Positions 16,582-26,196 of a DNA stretch of 64,000 nt are shown here, piece by piece. The notes under the pieces are model-generated. The model was given only the letters and a program-made list of their open reading frames with translations, did not search any database and was not told where the DNA came from. Location: positions 3,844,001 through 3,908,000 of the forward strand of contig NZ_JACIFP010000001.1 of assembly GCF_014197435.1 (NCBI RefSeq). The letters run 5' to 3'. The first letter of the stretch is position 1. Each line of letters opens with the position of its first letter. Source of the stretch: Gordonia humi (lineage in GTDB: Bacteria; Actinomycetota; Actinomycetes; Mycobacteriales; Mycobacteriaceae). The translations under genes and the position numbers were made by a program.

Positions 16582-17747
16582 GTCCGGGTTCCTTCCGTGT
16601 CGGGGATCGTCAGCTGCACGACCCAGGTGTCTCCGGACGGCTCACTCGAGACGGCGCCACCGACGTGCGCCGCGCGTTCGGTCATGCCGATGATGCCGTG
16701 ACGTGCGCCGCCGGGTGCGAGCGGGGTGTCGGCGACGACGTTGCCGACGGTCAACCGGCATCCGCTCGTCCAATCGTGGTGCACGGTCACCGCGTGCGCG
16801 AGGTCGCCGTACTTGAGTGCATTGGTCAGCGATTCGGTCAGCACCGCGTGGGCCACGCGGACGCTCGCTACGGCGACGTCGTCCGCCGAACCGACCTCGG
16901 TCTCCTCGATCCGCATGCCCGCCGCACGCATCCGGTCCAGCAGTTGATCCCGGTCGTCGCGGTCGATCTCGCCGGCGGACTCGGTGCTGCGCAGCTGCTC
17001 CAGCACCGTCCGGACGTCGGCCAGTGCCTCCCGCGCGGTGTCGGCGATGACGCCGAGCGCATCCCGCGCGGCGTCCGGATTCGCGTCCAGGGTGTACTTC
17101 GCTCCCTCGGCCTGCGCGACGACCACCGCCAGCGAGTGCGCCACCACATCGTGCATGTCACGGGCCAGTCGGGAGCGCTCGGCCTGCTCGTCGTACAGGT
17201 CGAGGACGCGCCGACGCTCCAGTTCGGATATCGTCTCGCTGACCTCGGCGGCCGCGACGCTCCGACGCTGGTGCCCGACGAAACCCGCGGTCCACCCGCC
17301 CAGGACGACGACACCGGTGCCCACCGTGCCGAAGACGGTCGCCCACCCGAGGCCGCCGTCACCGGTCTGAAAGTCGCCGTACGCGTGGGGGAACACGGCG
17401 CCGGCGACGAACGAGCCGACCACCGCGACGACGAACGCGCCTCGGCGCACCCGCCGGTCCGGGTGTCCGCCGGCCGTGAAGAACATCGGCGCGTACAGCA
17501 GGGACAGCACGGTGATGTGCATGCTCGCGACTTGGATCACGGCCGACGCCACCGCCGTGGTCATCATCACGGTGGGGAGGCGCCGACGCACCAGGAGACC
17601 GAGCGCGATGAGCCCGCCGGACACCGCCATCCAGACGGTCTGCCCCTCGCTCGACGCGATGGCCACCAACACGGCCACCGCACCGACTGCGACGTCGAAC
17701 ACGACCGCTGAGCGGCGCAGGCTCGGCGGAGCCAACGGATCTCTCAC
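16578..17747 (-). CDS. Sensor histidine kinase (HisKA_3 type)
   Basis: A 389-residue kinase with five or so N-terminal TM helices to about residue 155 and no large external domain, a HisKA_3 dimerisation domain with phospho-accepting H199 (ARDMHDVVAHSL), and a HATPase_c domain (LTESLTNALKYG, RHGIIGMTERA). This is the intramembrane-sensing style seen in DesK/LiaS-like kinases. The GTG start at 17747 lies two bases from the tRNA-Met 3' end and lacks a ribosome site. Either the mRNA becomes near-leaderless after tRNA processing or the true start is internal. Confidence 0.93.
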   Translation of the reverse strand: MRDPLAPPSLRRSAVVFDVAVGAVAVLVAIASSEGQTVWMAVSGGLIALGLLVRRRLPTVMMTTAVASAVIQVASMHITVLSLLYAPMFFTAGGHPDRRVRRGAFVVAVVGSFVAGAVFPHAYGDFQTGDGGLGWATVFGTVGTGVVVLGGWTAGFVGHQRRSVAAAEVSETISELERRRVLDLYDEQAERSRLARDMHDVVAHSLAVVVAQAEGAKYTLDANPDAARDALGVIADTAREALADVRTVLEQLRSTESAGEIDRDDRDQLLDRMRAAGMRIEETEVGSADDVAVASVRVAHAVLTESLTNALKYGDLAHAVTVHHDWTSGCRLTVGNVVADTPLAPGGARHGIIGMTERAAHVGGAVSSEPSGDTWVVQLTIPDTEGTRT

Positions 17748-17748
17748 G

Positions 17749-17823
17749 TGCCCCGTGTCGGGCTCGAACCGACGAATGACCGCTTTATGAGAGCGGGGCC
17801 TTAACCAACTTGGCTAACGGGGC
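17749..17823 (-). tRNA. tRNA-Met (CAT)
   Basis: A cloverleaf folds on the minus strand: acceptor GCCCCGT/ACGGGGC, anticodon stem CCGCT/AGCGG with loop CTCATAA (anticodon CAT), and T arm GTCGG-TTCGAGC-CCGAC. The discriminator is A and CCA is not encoded. A TAATCT -10 box lies seven bases upstream (17830-17835 on the plus strand). Elongator Met is likeliest; a lysidine-modified Ile(CAT) tRNA cannot be excluded by eye. The histidine kinase gene begins two bases after it. Confidence 0.93.
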
Positions 17824-17876
17824 GGAACCAGATTACCGGCACCGGCGTCGCCGCGTTCGTCGGCCCCCGCGTCATC

Positions 17877-19895
17877 TCACTTCTGCGACATGGCCGCGAA
17901 GTCTCGCTCCGACCGACGTTGGGTGTAGCGATACATGCCGCCCACCAGCAGGACGAAGACGATGATGCCGACGATCTGCGCCCCGTCCCCGTAACCGTCG
18001 CCGACGATCGAGAGTGGAGCATCCTTGCCGGACGCCGCCACGATCGCCGCGAAGATCACGCCCCAGATGCTCTCACCGACGATCAGACCGGTCGCCAACA
18101 GCACGCCGAGCCGTCGCTTGCGTTCGCCATCGACCGCGTCGCGCGCCGCCCACTTGTCGTAGAACACGCCGAGGAACGCGCCGAGCGGGATGATCAGGGT
18201 CAACGACATCGGCAGGTAGATGCCCATGCCGACGGCCAGCGGCGGCAGACTGAACCGGGACGTGCTGCGTTTGAGGACCTCGTCGACGAGGATGACGCCG
18301 ACACCGATCAGCGCGCCGACACCGATGAGCGCCCAGTTGAGGTCTCCGCCGAACACCCCCTTGGCCAGGGTCGACATGAGACCGGCCTGCGGCGCCGCGA
18401 GTTCGCCCGGCGCGCCGTCGGGCTTGGTCGCACCGGTGAATCCGAACGCCTTGTTCATCAGACTCAGGATCGGCGGAATGATCGCCGAGCCGAACACCAC
18501 ACCGATGATCAGCGCGACCTGCTGCTTCCACGGCGTGGCGCCGACGAGCTGGCCGGTCTTGAGGTCCTGCAGGTTGTCGTTGGAGATCGTCGCGACGCCG
18601 AAGACCACCGCGGCGGTGAACAGGGTGTACGCGATGAGCGCCTGTACCTCGTTCGGATCGTCGGTCGACCCGTGCGTCACCTTGATCAGCAGGGCCGCGC
18701 ACAGCACCACCAGGATGCCCACTCCGGAGATCGGACTGTTCGACGAGCCGATCAGACCCGCCATGTATCCGCAGACGGCGGCGACGACGAGACCGATCAC
18801 CAGGACGAACACGATACTGACGATGACGATGCCCGCGAGCGAGTCGGCGATGTGCGAGTCGGCGGCGAAGTCCCACAGCAGCCAACCGATCGGGATCATC
18901 GCCAGGATCACGGTGAGGCCGACCCACTGGATCGGGATGTCCCGCTCGGTGACGTCCACCGAGTTGCCGGACTTGCGCGCCTTGGCGCTGGCCATCGCGG
19001 CGATGATGCCCTTGAGGATGGGGCCGATGACGGTAGCGAGCGTCCAGACGGCGGCGACGGCGATGGCACCCGCACCGACCATGCGGACGTCGTCGGAGAA
19101 GATCTTGTCGACGTAGTCGGCGAGGCCGTCGGTGGGCGCCGAGTTCCACGTGCGGATCGGGAGCAGCACGAAGAACGCGATCACCAGGCCGACGAGCATC
19201 GCGATGCCGACGGCCACGCCGACGAGGTGGCCGACGCCCACGAGCGCCAGCGACAGGCTGGCGCCCATCATGGTCGCCCCGGAACCGACCTTGAACGCGA
19301 CCGACGCCTCGGTCGCCAGGAGTTTGAGCGCGCCGAGTATCGAGAACAGCGCCGAACCCAGCGATCCGACGACGATCGCCCGCATGCCGCCGCGGTTCTG
19401 ATCGATGCCCCTGTCGTCGACGTCGGACTCGTGATCGGTCGACGCCTCGCCGACCTTGAGCACCTCGGCGGCGGCCACGCCTTCCGGATACGGCAGATCC
19501 GATCCGGTGACCAGTGCGCGACGCAGCGGGATCGAATACATGACGCCCAACAGGCCGCCGATCGCACAGACCGCGACGGTGGTCCAGTACGGGAAGCCGC
19601 TCCACCAGCCGATCATGATCAGACCGGGCAGCACGAAGACGATCGCCGACAGCGTGCCCGCCGCCGACGCGATGGTCTGCACGATGTTGTTCTCGGTGAT
19701 CGAATGGTCACGGAAGTAGCGGAGCACCGACATCGAGATGACGGCGGCCGGGATGGCGGTGGCGAACGTCAGGCCCACTTTGAGGCCGAGGTAGACGTTG
19801 GCCGCGGTGAACACGAGGGTGATCAGTCCACCGAGGACGACCGAGCGAACGGTGAGTTCGCGCATGGCCGACCGTGCTGCAGAGGGTGCAGACAA
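17877..19895 (-). CDS. OPT-family oligopeptide transporter
   Basis: A 672-residue polytopic membrane protein with about 16 hydrophobic segments. It matches the OPT family: ELTVRSVVLGGLITLVFTAANVYLGLKVG at the start (read in parts) and SDLPYPEGVAAAEVL in an early loop. OPT proteins are proton-coupled importers of peptides, modified peptides or metal chelates. TTG 19895 is chosen because GGGAGAAG lies upstream at good spacing; MRELTV at 19865 is an alternative. It stands between tRNA-Met and dnaG with no obvious partner. Substrate unknown. Confidence 0.93.
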   Translation of the reverse strand: MSAPSAARSAMRELTVRSVVLGGLITLVFTAANVYLGLKVGLTFATAIPAAVISMSVLRYFRDHSITENNIVQTIASAAGTLSAIVFVLPGLIMIGWWSGFPYWTTVAVCAIGGLLGVMYSIPLRRALVTGSDLPYPEGVAAAEVLKVGEASTDHESDVDDRGIDQNRGGMRAIVVGSLGSALFSILGALKLLATEASVAFKVGSGATMMGASLSLALVGVGHLVGVAVGIAMLVGLVIAFFVLLPIRTWNSAPTDGLADYVDKIFSDDVRMVGAGAIAVAAVWTLATVIGPILKGIIAAMASAKARKSGNSVDVTERDIPIQWVGLTVILAMIPIGWLLWDFAADSHIADSLAGIVIVSIVFVLVIGLVVAAVCGYMAGLIGSSNSPISGVGILVVLCAALLIKVTHGSTDDPNEVQALIAYTLFTAAVVFGVATISNDNLQDLKTGQLVGATPWKQQVALIIGVVFGSAIIPPILSLMNKAFGFTGATKPDGAPGELAAPQAGLMSTLAKGVFGGDLNWALIGVGALIGVGVILVDEVLKRSTSRFSLPPLAVGMGIYLPMSLTLIIPLGAFLGVFYDKWAARDAVDGERKRRLGVLLATGLIVGESIWGVIFAAIVAASGKDAPLSIVGDGYGDGAQIVGIIVFVLLVGGMYRYTQRRSERDFAAMSQK

Positions 19896-20052
19896 AGTTC
19901 TTCTCCCAACGGGTAGCGCTCATCGTTCGCGCCGAGGTGCCCGATCGCGAACGAAACACGGTGGATACGTTAATTCCCCGGAGTTCGCGTGCGCAGCCGA
20001 CACCCGGGTTCGGCAGTTTTTGCCCGATTCCGATCAGCGTCGGGACGACGTC

Positions 20053-21945
20053 TCAGACACCCGACTCGAATGTCTGCTCCAACAGGCTCCGGCGATACGA
20101 CTCGAGTGCCACCAGATCGCCGAACAGCGCGTGGTACTCGTCCGGGTCCTTGGCCGCCGACATCCGGCTGACCTTCGACTTGATGTCGGCGATCTGCGAG
20201 CCGACCCACACCTCCTGCGACCTGGCCAGGACGCTCGAGATGTACCGGGGGATCTTGTCGTCCTCGACGGGCATCGGCTCCACCGCGAGCTCGGTCACCA
20301 GCGGGCTGAAGGCGTCGTCGTCGACGGCGCCGATCACCGCCTCCACCCAGGTGGCGCCGCCGAGTCCGCTGGCCGCTCCCCCGGCTTCGGCGATGGCCTC
20401 ACGTAGTCGTCGGTACGACGGATCGCTGAAGCACTCGCCGGGCAGCGAGTCGAAGACCGTGCCCGCGACCGCGGGGTACTGCAACGCGGACTTGAGCGCC
20501 TCGCGTTGAGCCCACAGGCGCGGGTCGTTCGGCAGCGGTCGAGCCGTCGGCGGAGTCGAGAGCGCCTCGGGGCGGACCCGGCCGCGGGTGGCGCGCCCGT
20601 TCTGGCGACCGCGTGTCGACCTGGCCATGCCGCGCACCCGCTGCAGCACCTGACCGACGTCGTCCCAGCCCACCCATCCGGCCAGTTGACGCGCGTACTC
20701 GTCACGGAGTGCGACGTCGCGGATCCGCGCGACCACGGGCACGGTGTCGCGCAGGGCCGCCACCCGTCCCTCGGCCGTGTCGAGATCGTGCTTGCGCAGC
20801 AGCGCCTTGATCGCGAACTCGAACATCGGGATGCGGCGAGCGATCAGATCGCGGACGGCCGCGTCGCCGGAGCGCTGCCGCAGGTCGCAGGGATCCATGC
20901 CGTCGGGTGCCACGGCGACGAAGGTCTGTCCGGCGATCGACTGTTCGCCTTCGAACGCCTTGAGCGCGGCCGCCTGCCCCGCCTCGTCGCCGTCGAAGGT
21001 GTAGATCACCTCGCCGCGGAAGTACGAGTCGTCCATCATCAGGCGACGGATCAGGGCCAGATGGTCTTCGCCGAATGCGGTGCCACACGAGGCGACAGCG
21101 GTGTGCACACCCGCCACATGCATCGCCATGACGTCGGTGTAGCCCTCGACGACCACCACCTGATGTCCCTTGGCGATCTGCTTCTTGGCCAGGTCGAGCC
21201 CGAAGAGCACCTGCGACTTCTTGTACAGCATGGTCTCGGGTGTGTTCATGTACTTGCCGAGCTGATCGTCGTCGAAGAGCTTGCGCGCACCGAACCCGAT
21301 GACGTCGCCGCCGAGGTTGCGGATAGGCCACAGCAGCCGGCGGTGGAACCGGTCGATCGGACCCTTGCGGCCCATCTTCGACAGTCCGGCCTTCTCGAGT
21401 TCGTCGAAGGTGAAGCCCTGCGACTGCAGAGCTCGGGTCATCGTGTCCCAGCCGGCGGGCGCGTAGCCGCAGCCGAACGTCTCGGCGGTGGCCCCGTCGA
21501 ATCCGCGGCCGGCCAGGAAGTCGCGTGCGACCTGAGCGTCCGGCGTCCGCAACTGCTCGGCGTAGTACCGCTGCGCAGCCGCGTTGGCCGCGACGAGACG
21601 GGCGCGTGTGCCGCGGTCGCGATTGGTCGCCGCAGCACCGCCCTCGTAGTTAATCCGGTAGCCGATCCGGTCGGCGAGCTGCTCGACGGCCTCCACGAAA
21701 CCGATGTGCTCCTGCTTCTGCAGGAACGAATAGACGTCGCCGCCCTCTCCGCAGCCGAAGCAGTGGAAGTGTCCGTGGTTGGGGCGGACGTGGAAAGACG
21801 GACTCTTCTCGTCGTGGAACGGGCACAGGCCCTTCATGCTGTCCACGCCCGCACTGCGCAGTGCCACGTAGTCGCCGATGACGTCCTCGATACGCGTCTG
21901 CTCACGGATCGCCGTGATGTCGCTATCTGGGATACGTCCTGCCAC
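20053..21945 (-). CDS. dnaG: DNA primase
   Basis: A 630-residue primase. The CHC2 zinc ribbon uses C41, H44, C62 and C65 (LCPFH, HCFGC). The catalytic core has the toprim segment VVVVEGYTDVMAMH and TFDGDEAGQAA. The C-terminal helicase-binding region is present. Start GTG 21945 (MAGRIPDSDI) matches the mycobacterial DnaG N-terminus and is backed by a TAGAGT -10 box seven bases before it, a leaderless arrangement. In many relatives dnaG follows dgt; here dgt lies 32 kb away. Confidence 0.97.
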   Translation of the reverse strand: MAGRIPDSDITAIREQTRIEDVIGDYVALRSAGVDSMKGLCPFHDEKSPSFHVRPNHGHFHCFGCGEGGDVYSFLQKQEHIGFVEAVEQLADRIGYRINYEGGAAATNRDRGTRARLVAANAAAQRYYAEQLRTPDAQVARDFLAGRGFDGATAETFGCGYAPAGWDTMTRALQSQGFTFDELEKAGLSKMGRKGPIDRFHRRLLWPIRNLGGDVIGFGARKLFDDDQLGKYMNTPETMLYKKSQVLFGLDLAKKQIAKGHQVVVVEGYTDVMAMHVAGVHTAVASCGTAFGEDHLALIRRLMMDDSYFRGEVIYTFDGDEAGQAAALKAFEGEQSIAGQTFVAVAPDGMDPCDLRQRSGDAAVRDLIARRIPMFEFAIKALLRKHDLDTAEGRVAALRDTVPVVARIRDVALRDEYARQLAGWVGWDDVGQVLQRVRGMARSTRGRQNGRATRGRVRPEALSTPPTARPLPNDPRLWAQREALKSALQYPAVAGTVFDSLPGECFSDPSYRRLREAIAEAGGAASGLGGATWVEAVIGAVDDDAFSPLVTELAVEPMPVEDDKIPRYISSVLARSQEVWVGSQIADIKSKVSRMSAAKDPDEYHALFGDLVALESYRRSLLEQTFESGV

Positions 21946-22105
21946 GACCACCACTCTAGCCTTGCTCCGAATCACTCCGGTCCGTCGCACTCGCGGCGCG
22001 AACGCGTTGTGTCGGACCTCGTGTCTACAGTACCTCACAGATCGAACACATGAACGATCCACGGTTGCCGATCGCATCCGGAGATCGCCCGACGAAGGAG
22101 GAAGC

Positions 22106-22591
22106 ATGTGTGAATTCGACCCCCGCTGCAGCGGGTCCGATGATCTGATCGGGAATGCCCTCTCCCTGATCGCCCGCGGTTCGTGGGCCGTGACCGGCGT
22201 CTACGGCGACGAGACGTCCGCTCCGATCGCGTACACCTCGGGGCTCACCGAACTCGGACGCCCCGAACTCGTGGTGACCGGTGTGGAGCCGGAGTACGCG
22301 GGCCCCGTGCTCAACGAGGCGGCGGCACGTGCGGTCCTGACCCCGGACTTCGGCCCCGGCTCTCGGATCGAGCACCTGCGCTCGACCAACGGCTATCCGC
22401 TGACCGCGATCGGCGTGATCGACACGTCGGCGCTGCGGATCACCAAGCTGGTGTTCGGCCAGTCGTTCGTCGCGGTCCAACTCGTCTGGCCGGACCGCGA
22501 CGGCCGTCTGCCCTGGGATCGCGGGTACGACCTCGCTCCGGACGAACAGCCGCTGCTCGGGGTCCCTACTCCCGCAGCAGGAGCCAGATGA
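22106..22591 (+). CDS. DUF4262-like hypothetical protein
   Basis: A 161-residue soluble protein. The pattern AVTGVYGDETSAPIAYTSGLTELGRPEL followed by a region ending in FGQSFVAVQLVWPDRDGRLPWDRGY resembles the DUF4262 family of small cytoplasmic proteins of unknown function. A strong AAGGAGGAAG site precedes the ATG. Its last 26 bases overlap the convergent FecCD permease gene. It is divergent from dnaG across 160 bases. Confidence 0.8.
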   Translation: MCEFDPRCSGSDDLIGNALSLIARGSWAVTGVYGDETSAPIAYTSGLTELGRPELVVTGVEPEYAGPVLNEAAARAVLTPDFGPGSRIEHLRSTNGYPLTAIGVIDTSALRITKLVFGQSFVAVQLVWPDRDGRLPWDRGYDLAPDEQPLLGVPTPAAGAR

Positions 22592-23534
22592 GGTAGAGCC
22601 CGCCGAGAGTGACCGTCACCGCCCCGACCGGCGGTGACACGTCACCCAGCAGGTGCTGGGCGGTGAGGTCACCGACTGCGAGGACACCCGCTCCGACCAG
22701 AGCAGAACCGGTGATGCTCAGGGACGGACTCTTCGTGAGACGGCGTGCGATCTGCGGCGCCGCCAGGGATACGAACGCGATCGGACCGGCGACGGCGGTG
22801 ACGATCGCGGTGAACACGACGCCCACCAGGACCATCGCGAGCTTCACCCGCTCCACCCGTACACCGAGCGACGCAGCGGTCTCCTCCCCGAGTTCGAAAG
22901 CACGGATCGAATGCGCGAGCGGCCCGAGCGCGCACGCGGCGACCGCCGCGATGGCCGTCGTCGCGACCAACGGCGTCCACGTGATCCCGTGGAGACTGCC
23001 CGCACCCCAGATCGCGGCGCGCATCGACTCGTCGAGATCGGCGCGAACCGCGAACCACTGGTTGAACGACGACAGGATCGCGCTGATCGCGATGCCGACG
23101 ATGATCAGGCGAAAGCCCGCCAGGCCTTTTCGGTAGGCGAACAGGAACACCGTCGCCGCGGCGACGACGCTGCCCGCGACCGCACCCGCGGCGAGTTCGC
23201 CGAAACCCGCGCCGCCGACCATCAGCACCACGATGACTCCGGTGTAGGCGCCCGCGTTGAGGCCGATGACGTCCGGGCTGCCCAGCGCGTTCCGCGTGAG
23301 CGACTGGAACAGCGCACCGCTGATGCCCAGGCATGCGCCGAAGACCACCGCCGCCAGCGCACGGGGAGCCCGCCAGTCGAAGACGAGACGCACCCGTCCC
23401 GGCGCATCACCGGTCAGCAGGCCGACGAGGTCCGCCATCGACAGTCCCGTGCGACCGAGCATCATCGACGCGATCACGCACGCACAGATCACCCCGATCA
23501 CCAGGCAGTAGACGAGGACCGCGCGCGACTTCAC
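22566..23534 (-). CDS. FecCD-family siderophore ABC permease (second)
   Basis: A 322-residue permease with about nine or ten TM helices. It contains the family motifs RAPRALAAVVFGACLGISGALFQSLTRNALGSPDVIG (read in pieces) and GPIAFVSLAAPQIARRLTK. Its start overlaps the stop of the paralogous permease, so the two form a heterodimeric channel for a ferric siderophore. It ends the operon and overlaps the convergent DUF4262 gene. Confidence 0.94.
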   Translation of the reverse strand: MKSRAVLVYCLVIGVICACVIASMMLGRTGLSMADLVGLLTGDAPGRVRLVFDWRAPRALAAVVFGACLGISGALFQSLTRNALGSPDVIGLNAGAYTGVIVVLMVGGAGFGELAAGAVAGSVVAAATVFLFAYRKGLAGFRLIIVGIAISAILSSFNQWFAVRADLDESMRAAIWGAGSLHGITWTPLVATTAIAAVAACALGPLAHSIRAFELGEETAASLGVRVERVKLAMVLVGVVFTAIVTAVAGPIAFVSLAAPQIARRLTKSPSLSITGSALVGAGVLAVGDLTAQHLLGDVSPPVGAVTVTLGGLYLIWLLLRE

Positions 23535-24520
23535 AGGTCCGCCCTACGTCGAACCAGCCACACCAGGATCGGCGCGCCGATCAGCGGCATCACCACGCCG
23601 ACCTGCAGTTCGGCCGGCCATACGACGAGCCGCCCGATGATGTCCGCAAGGAGGAGCAGGCTCGGTCCCACGATCGCCGAGTAGGCGAGTACCCACCGCT
23701 GATCGGCGCCCGCGACCAGTCGGACCGCGTGCGGGACCATGAGCCCCACGAACGCGATCGGCCCCGCCGCGGCGGTCGCCGCGCCGCACAGCAGGACCAG
23801 TGCGACGAGCCCGGCGACCCGCGCGGTGCCCACGCGCACGCCGATCGATCGTGCGACGTCGTCGCCGAGGGCCAGAGCGTTGAGCGACCGCCCACCGACC
23901 ACCGCCAGCACGAGCCCGACGGCGATGAACGGCGCGACGAATCCCAGGGTGCCCGGCGGCCGATCGGCGATGGTGCCGACACCCCAGAACCGCACGTGTT
24001 CGAAGCGCTCGGGGTTGACCAACGACAAGCTTTGGCTGATGCCGTTGAAGACGGCGGTCACCGCCACGCCGACCAGGGTCAGACGCAATGGGCTGGAGCC
24101 TCCCGATCCGCGCGCCGACACCGCCGCGACCAGCAGCGCGGACGCCACAGCGCCGAGCAGCGCCAGCCAGATGAACTGGTCGATCTGAGTGAGGCCGAGA
24201 TAGGCGACACCGAGCGCGACGGCCAGGCCGGCGCCGGCGTTCACGCCGAGGATGCCCGGGTCGGCGAGCGGGTTGCGGGTGATGGCCTGCATGAGGGCGC
24301 CGGCCACGCCGAGCCCGGCGCCCACCAGGACACCGATCAGCGTGCGCGGCACTCGGACGTCGACGACGGTGATGTGGTCGATGCTCCCGTCCGATCCGCG
24401 CAATGCGTCCCAGACCGTCGACGGCGGCAGGTGCGCCGATCCGATCGCGAGGCTCAGCACGCACAGCGCCCCGAGGAGAGCCAACGCCACCGCGAGTGCG
24501 GCGAACCGTCGAGTGATCAC
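23531..24520 (-). CDS. FecCD-family siderophore ABC permease (first)
   Basis: A 329-residue permease with motifs RVPRTLIGVLVGAGLGVAGALMQAITRNPLADPGILG (in pieces) and GPIAFVGLMVPHAVRL. GTG 24520 overlaps the stop of the SIP fusion gene (GTGA), and its own stop overlaps the next permease, so the operon is tightly coupled. Together with the lipoprotein gene it forms an importer without its ATPase in the operon. Confidence 0.94.
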   Translation of the reverse strand: MITRRFAALAVALALLGALCVLSLAIGSAHLPPSTVWDALRGSDGSIDHITVVDVRVPRTLIGVLVGAGLGVAGALMQAITRNPLADPGILGVNAGAGLAVALGVAYLGLTQIDQFIWLALLGAVASALLVAAVSARGSGGSSPLRLTLVGVAVTAVFNGISQSLSLVNPERFEHVRFWGVGTIADRPPGTLGFVAPFIAVGLVLAVVGGRSLNALALGDDVARSIGVRVGTARVAGLVALVLLCGAATAAAGPIAFVGLMVPHAVRLVAGADQRWVLAYSAIVGPSLLLLADIIGRLVVWPAELQVGVVMPLIGAPILVWLVRRRADL

Positions 24521-26193
24521 GCCTGCCGCGGATCCGCCCGCAGGGTGATGGCGTCGACACCCCAGCCGAGCGCCACCGAGTCGGCCTGCGCCCATCCGGC
24601 CGCCGCGGCGAGCTGGGTGTACCTCTCGGCCGAACGCGGTGCCGCTCCCACGGTCGCGAAGTAGATCAACGCGCGTTCGACCCCGGTGCCGCCGAGTGCG
24701 TCTTGCGAGGTCGCCTCGATGAGGACCACCCGGTCGGCGACCTCGTGCAGTCCGCGCAGGAAGTCGACGATCTCGTCGTCGGTGCGGTAGCCGAGGGCGT
24801 CCACCGCCACCACCGCGTCGTACTCGCCGACCAGCGGTTCGACGGCACGACCGACGCCGTCTGCGACGACGGCCGCTCCCGGACCACAGAACCCGACGGA
24901 TCGACCGGCCTCGAACACGGCGAGCCGCCGGATCGCAGGAAGCAGGAAGACTCGACCCGCGCTGCGGTCGACGAGTTCGGCGGACACCCGGGTGTCGTCG
25001 TCCGCGACCTCGGCGAACGTCTGTCCGGTGTGCGTCTGCCACGCGGGCCGTCCGGTCGCCACCGCATCGGCGAGGTGCGCCAGGGCGAGGATCTGCTCGG
25101 CGTCGACGCCGTCGAACGACTCGGCCGCGTGCTCGTCGGTCACGAGCGTGTCGCCGATCTCGGTGAGTTCGAGAACGCCCGCGCGGTCGGCGACGACACC
25201 GCAATCGATCAACACGTCGACCAACGGCCCCTGCTCGGACAGGCTCGCTCGAGTCGGGCGGTCCACGTCGATGTTCTCCAGGAGGCCGCAGCGCAGCGCG
25301 GCGCGGACCGCGAACCAGGTGACCGGCGAGGTGACCAACGACGACCTCGGTGCCGACGACTCCTGGTGCGGGACGGCCGACTCGGCCTCGCGCAGGTGCC
25401 AGTAGCCGGTGATGTCGACATGGCTCTTCGGGACGCCGAGGCCGCGCGCCGCGTGCTTTCGGACCGGTAACAGCGCGCGGCTCTCCGCACCCGCCCACAC
25501 GTAGGCGTGCCCGGGCAGCGGGACGACGTCGGCCACCGCTGCGGCCAGCGCCGAGCTGTCGCCGGACGGCGCGAGCACCCAGGTGACCTCGTCGTCCGGA
25601 CCGAGGGCGAAGTCGCGTCGCGCGCATTCGTCGGAGATCGCCGCGACGATGCGCGCGGGGCCGGCGACGGGACGCTCCGCGAGGAACCGTTCGATCGCCG
25701 GTTGCGCGGTCTCGTCGCCGACCAACAGTGTCCAGTCCACGTCGTCCGGGATCACTGTCGATGATTTCGGCCCGACGATCCACAGGTCGTCGCCGGGTCG
25801 GGCGTCGCGCGCCCATTTCTCACCTGGACCTGCGGCCGGATCGCCGTCGCTGTGGATCACGAAGTCGAGTGACATCTCGCCGCGGTCTCGGTCGACCTCG
25901 ATCGGCGTGTAGTCGCGGGTCTGAAGCAGTTCCGACGCCCGCCATCGGATTCCCTGATCGAGTTGGACGGGCAGCACGTCGGTGACGTCGCCCTCGGCCG
26001 CGAAGATCACTTTCACGTGATCGTCGAAACCCGGGCTGGCGAACGCGGGCAGCGACAGGCCGTCGCGCTCGAAGGCCCCGAGTTCGGGTCCGCCGAGCCG
26101 CACGCGCTGAAGGCGCGGAGTGACTCGACGCGTCCCGAGCACCATCAGTCGCCGCAGCGTCAACGGCAATGGTGTGATCGTGCGCTGAGCCAC
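24517..26193 (-). CDS. Siderophore-interacting protein fused to a methyltransferase-like domain
   Basis: A 558-residue fusion. Residues 1-275 are a SIP/ViuB ferric-siderophore reductase: the FAD-binding RDYTP at 93-97 and the C-terminal YVWAGAESRALLPVRKHA match the family, which releases iron by reducing the chelate in the cytoplasm. Residues about 285-553 resemble class I O-methyltransferases with an N-terminal winged-helix dimerisation part (SPVTWFAVRAALRCGLL) and a Rossmann part. The SAM-binding glycine motif is unusual (GFCGPGAAVVADG), so activity is uncertain. Stand-alone SIPs are about 240-290 residues, so the fusion nearly doubles the protein. It lies between the lipoprotein and permease genes of an iron-box operon. 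Confidence 0.85.
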   Translation of the reverse strand: MAQRTITPLPLTLRRLMVLGTRRVTPRLQRVRLGGPELGAFERDGLSLPAFASPGFDDHVKVIFAAEGDVTDVLPVQLDQGIRWRASELLQTRDYTPIEVDRDRGEMSLDFVIHSDGDPAAGPGEKWARDARPGDDLWIVGPKSSTVIPDDVDWTLLVGDETAQPAIERFLAERPVAGPARIVAAISDECARRDFALGPDDEVTWVLAPSGDSSALAAAVADVVPLPGHAYVWAGAESRALLPVRKHAARGLGVPKSHVDITGYWHLREAESAVPHQESSAPRSSLVTSPVTWFAVRAALRCGLLENIDVDRPTRASLSEQGPLVDVLIDCGVVADRAGVLELTEIGDTLVTDEHAAESFDGVDAEQILALAHLADAVATGRPAWQTHTGQTFAEVADDDTRVSAELVDRSAGRVFLLPAIRRLAVFEAGRSVGFCGPGAAVVADGVGRAVEPLVGEYDAVVAVDALGYRTDDEIVDFLRGLHEVADRVVLIEATSQDALGGTGVERALIYFATVGAAPRSAERYTQLAAAAGWAQADSVALGWGVDAITLRADPRQA

Positions 26194-26196
26194 CGG

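Noticed and set aside
20506..22053. 515-codon plus-strand frame antisense to dnaG
   Set aside because: No conserved sequence; dnaG on the minus strand is unambiguous.
22040..22059. GATCG-N10-CGATC inverted repeat between dnaG and the DUF4262 gene
   Set aside because: Five-base arms with a long spacer are expected by chance in GATC/CG-rich DNA; no supporting context.
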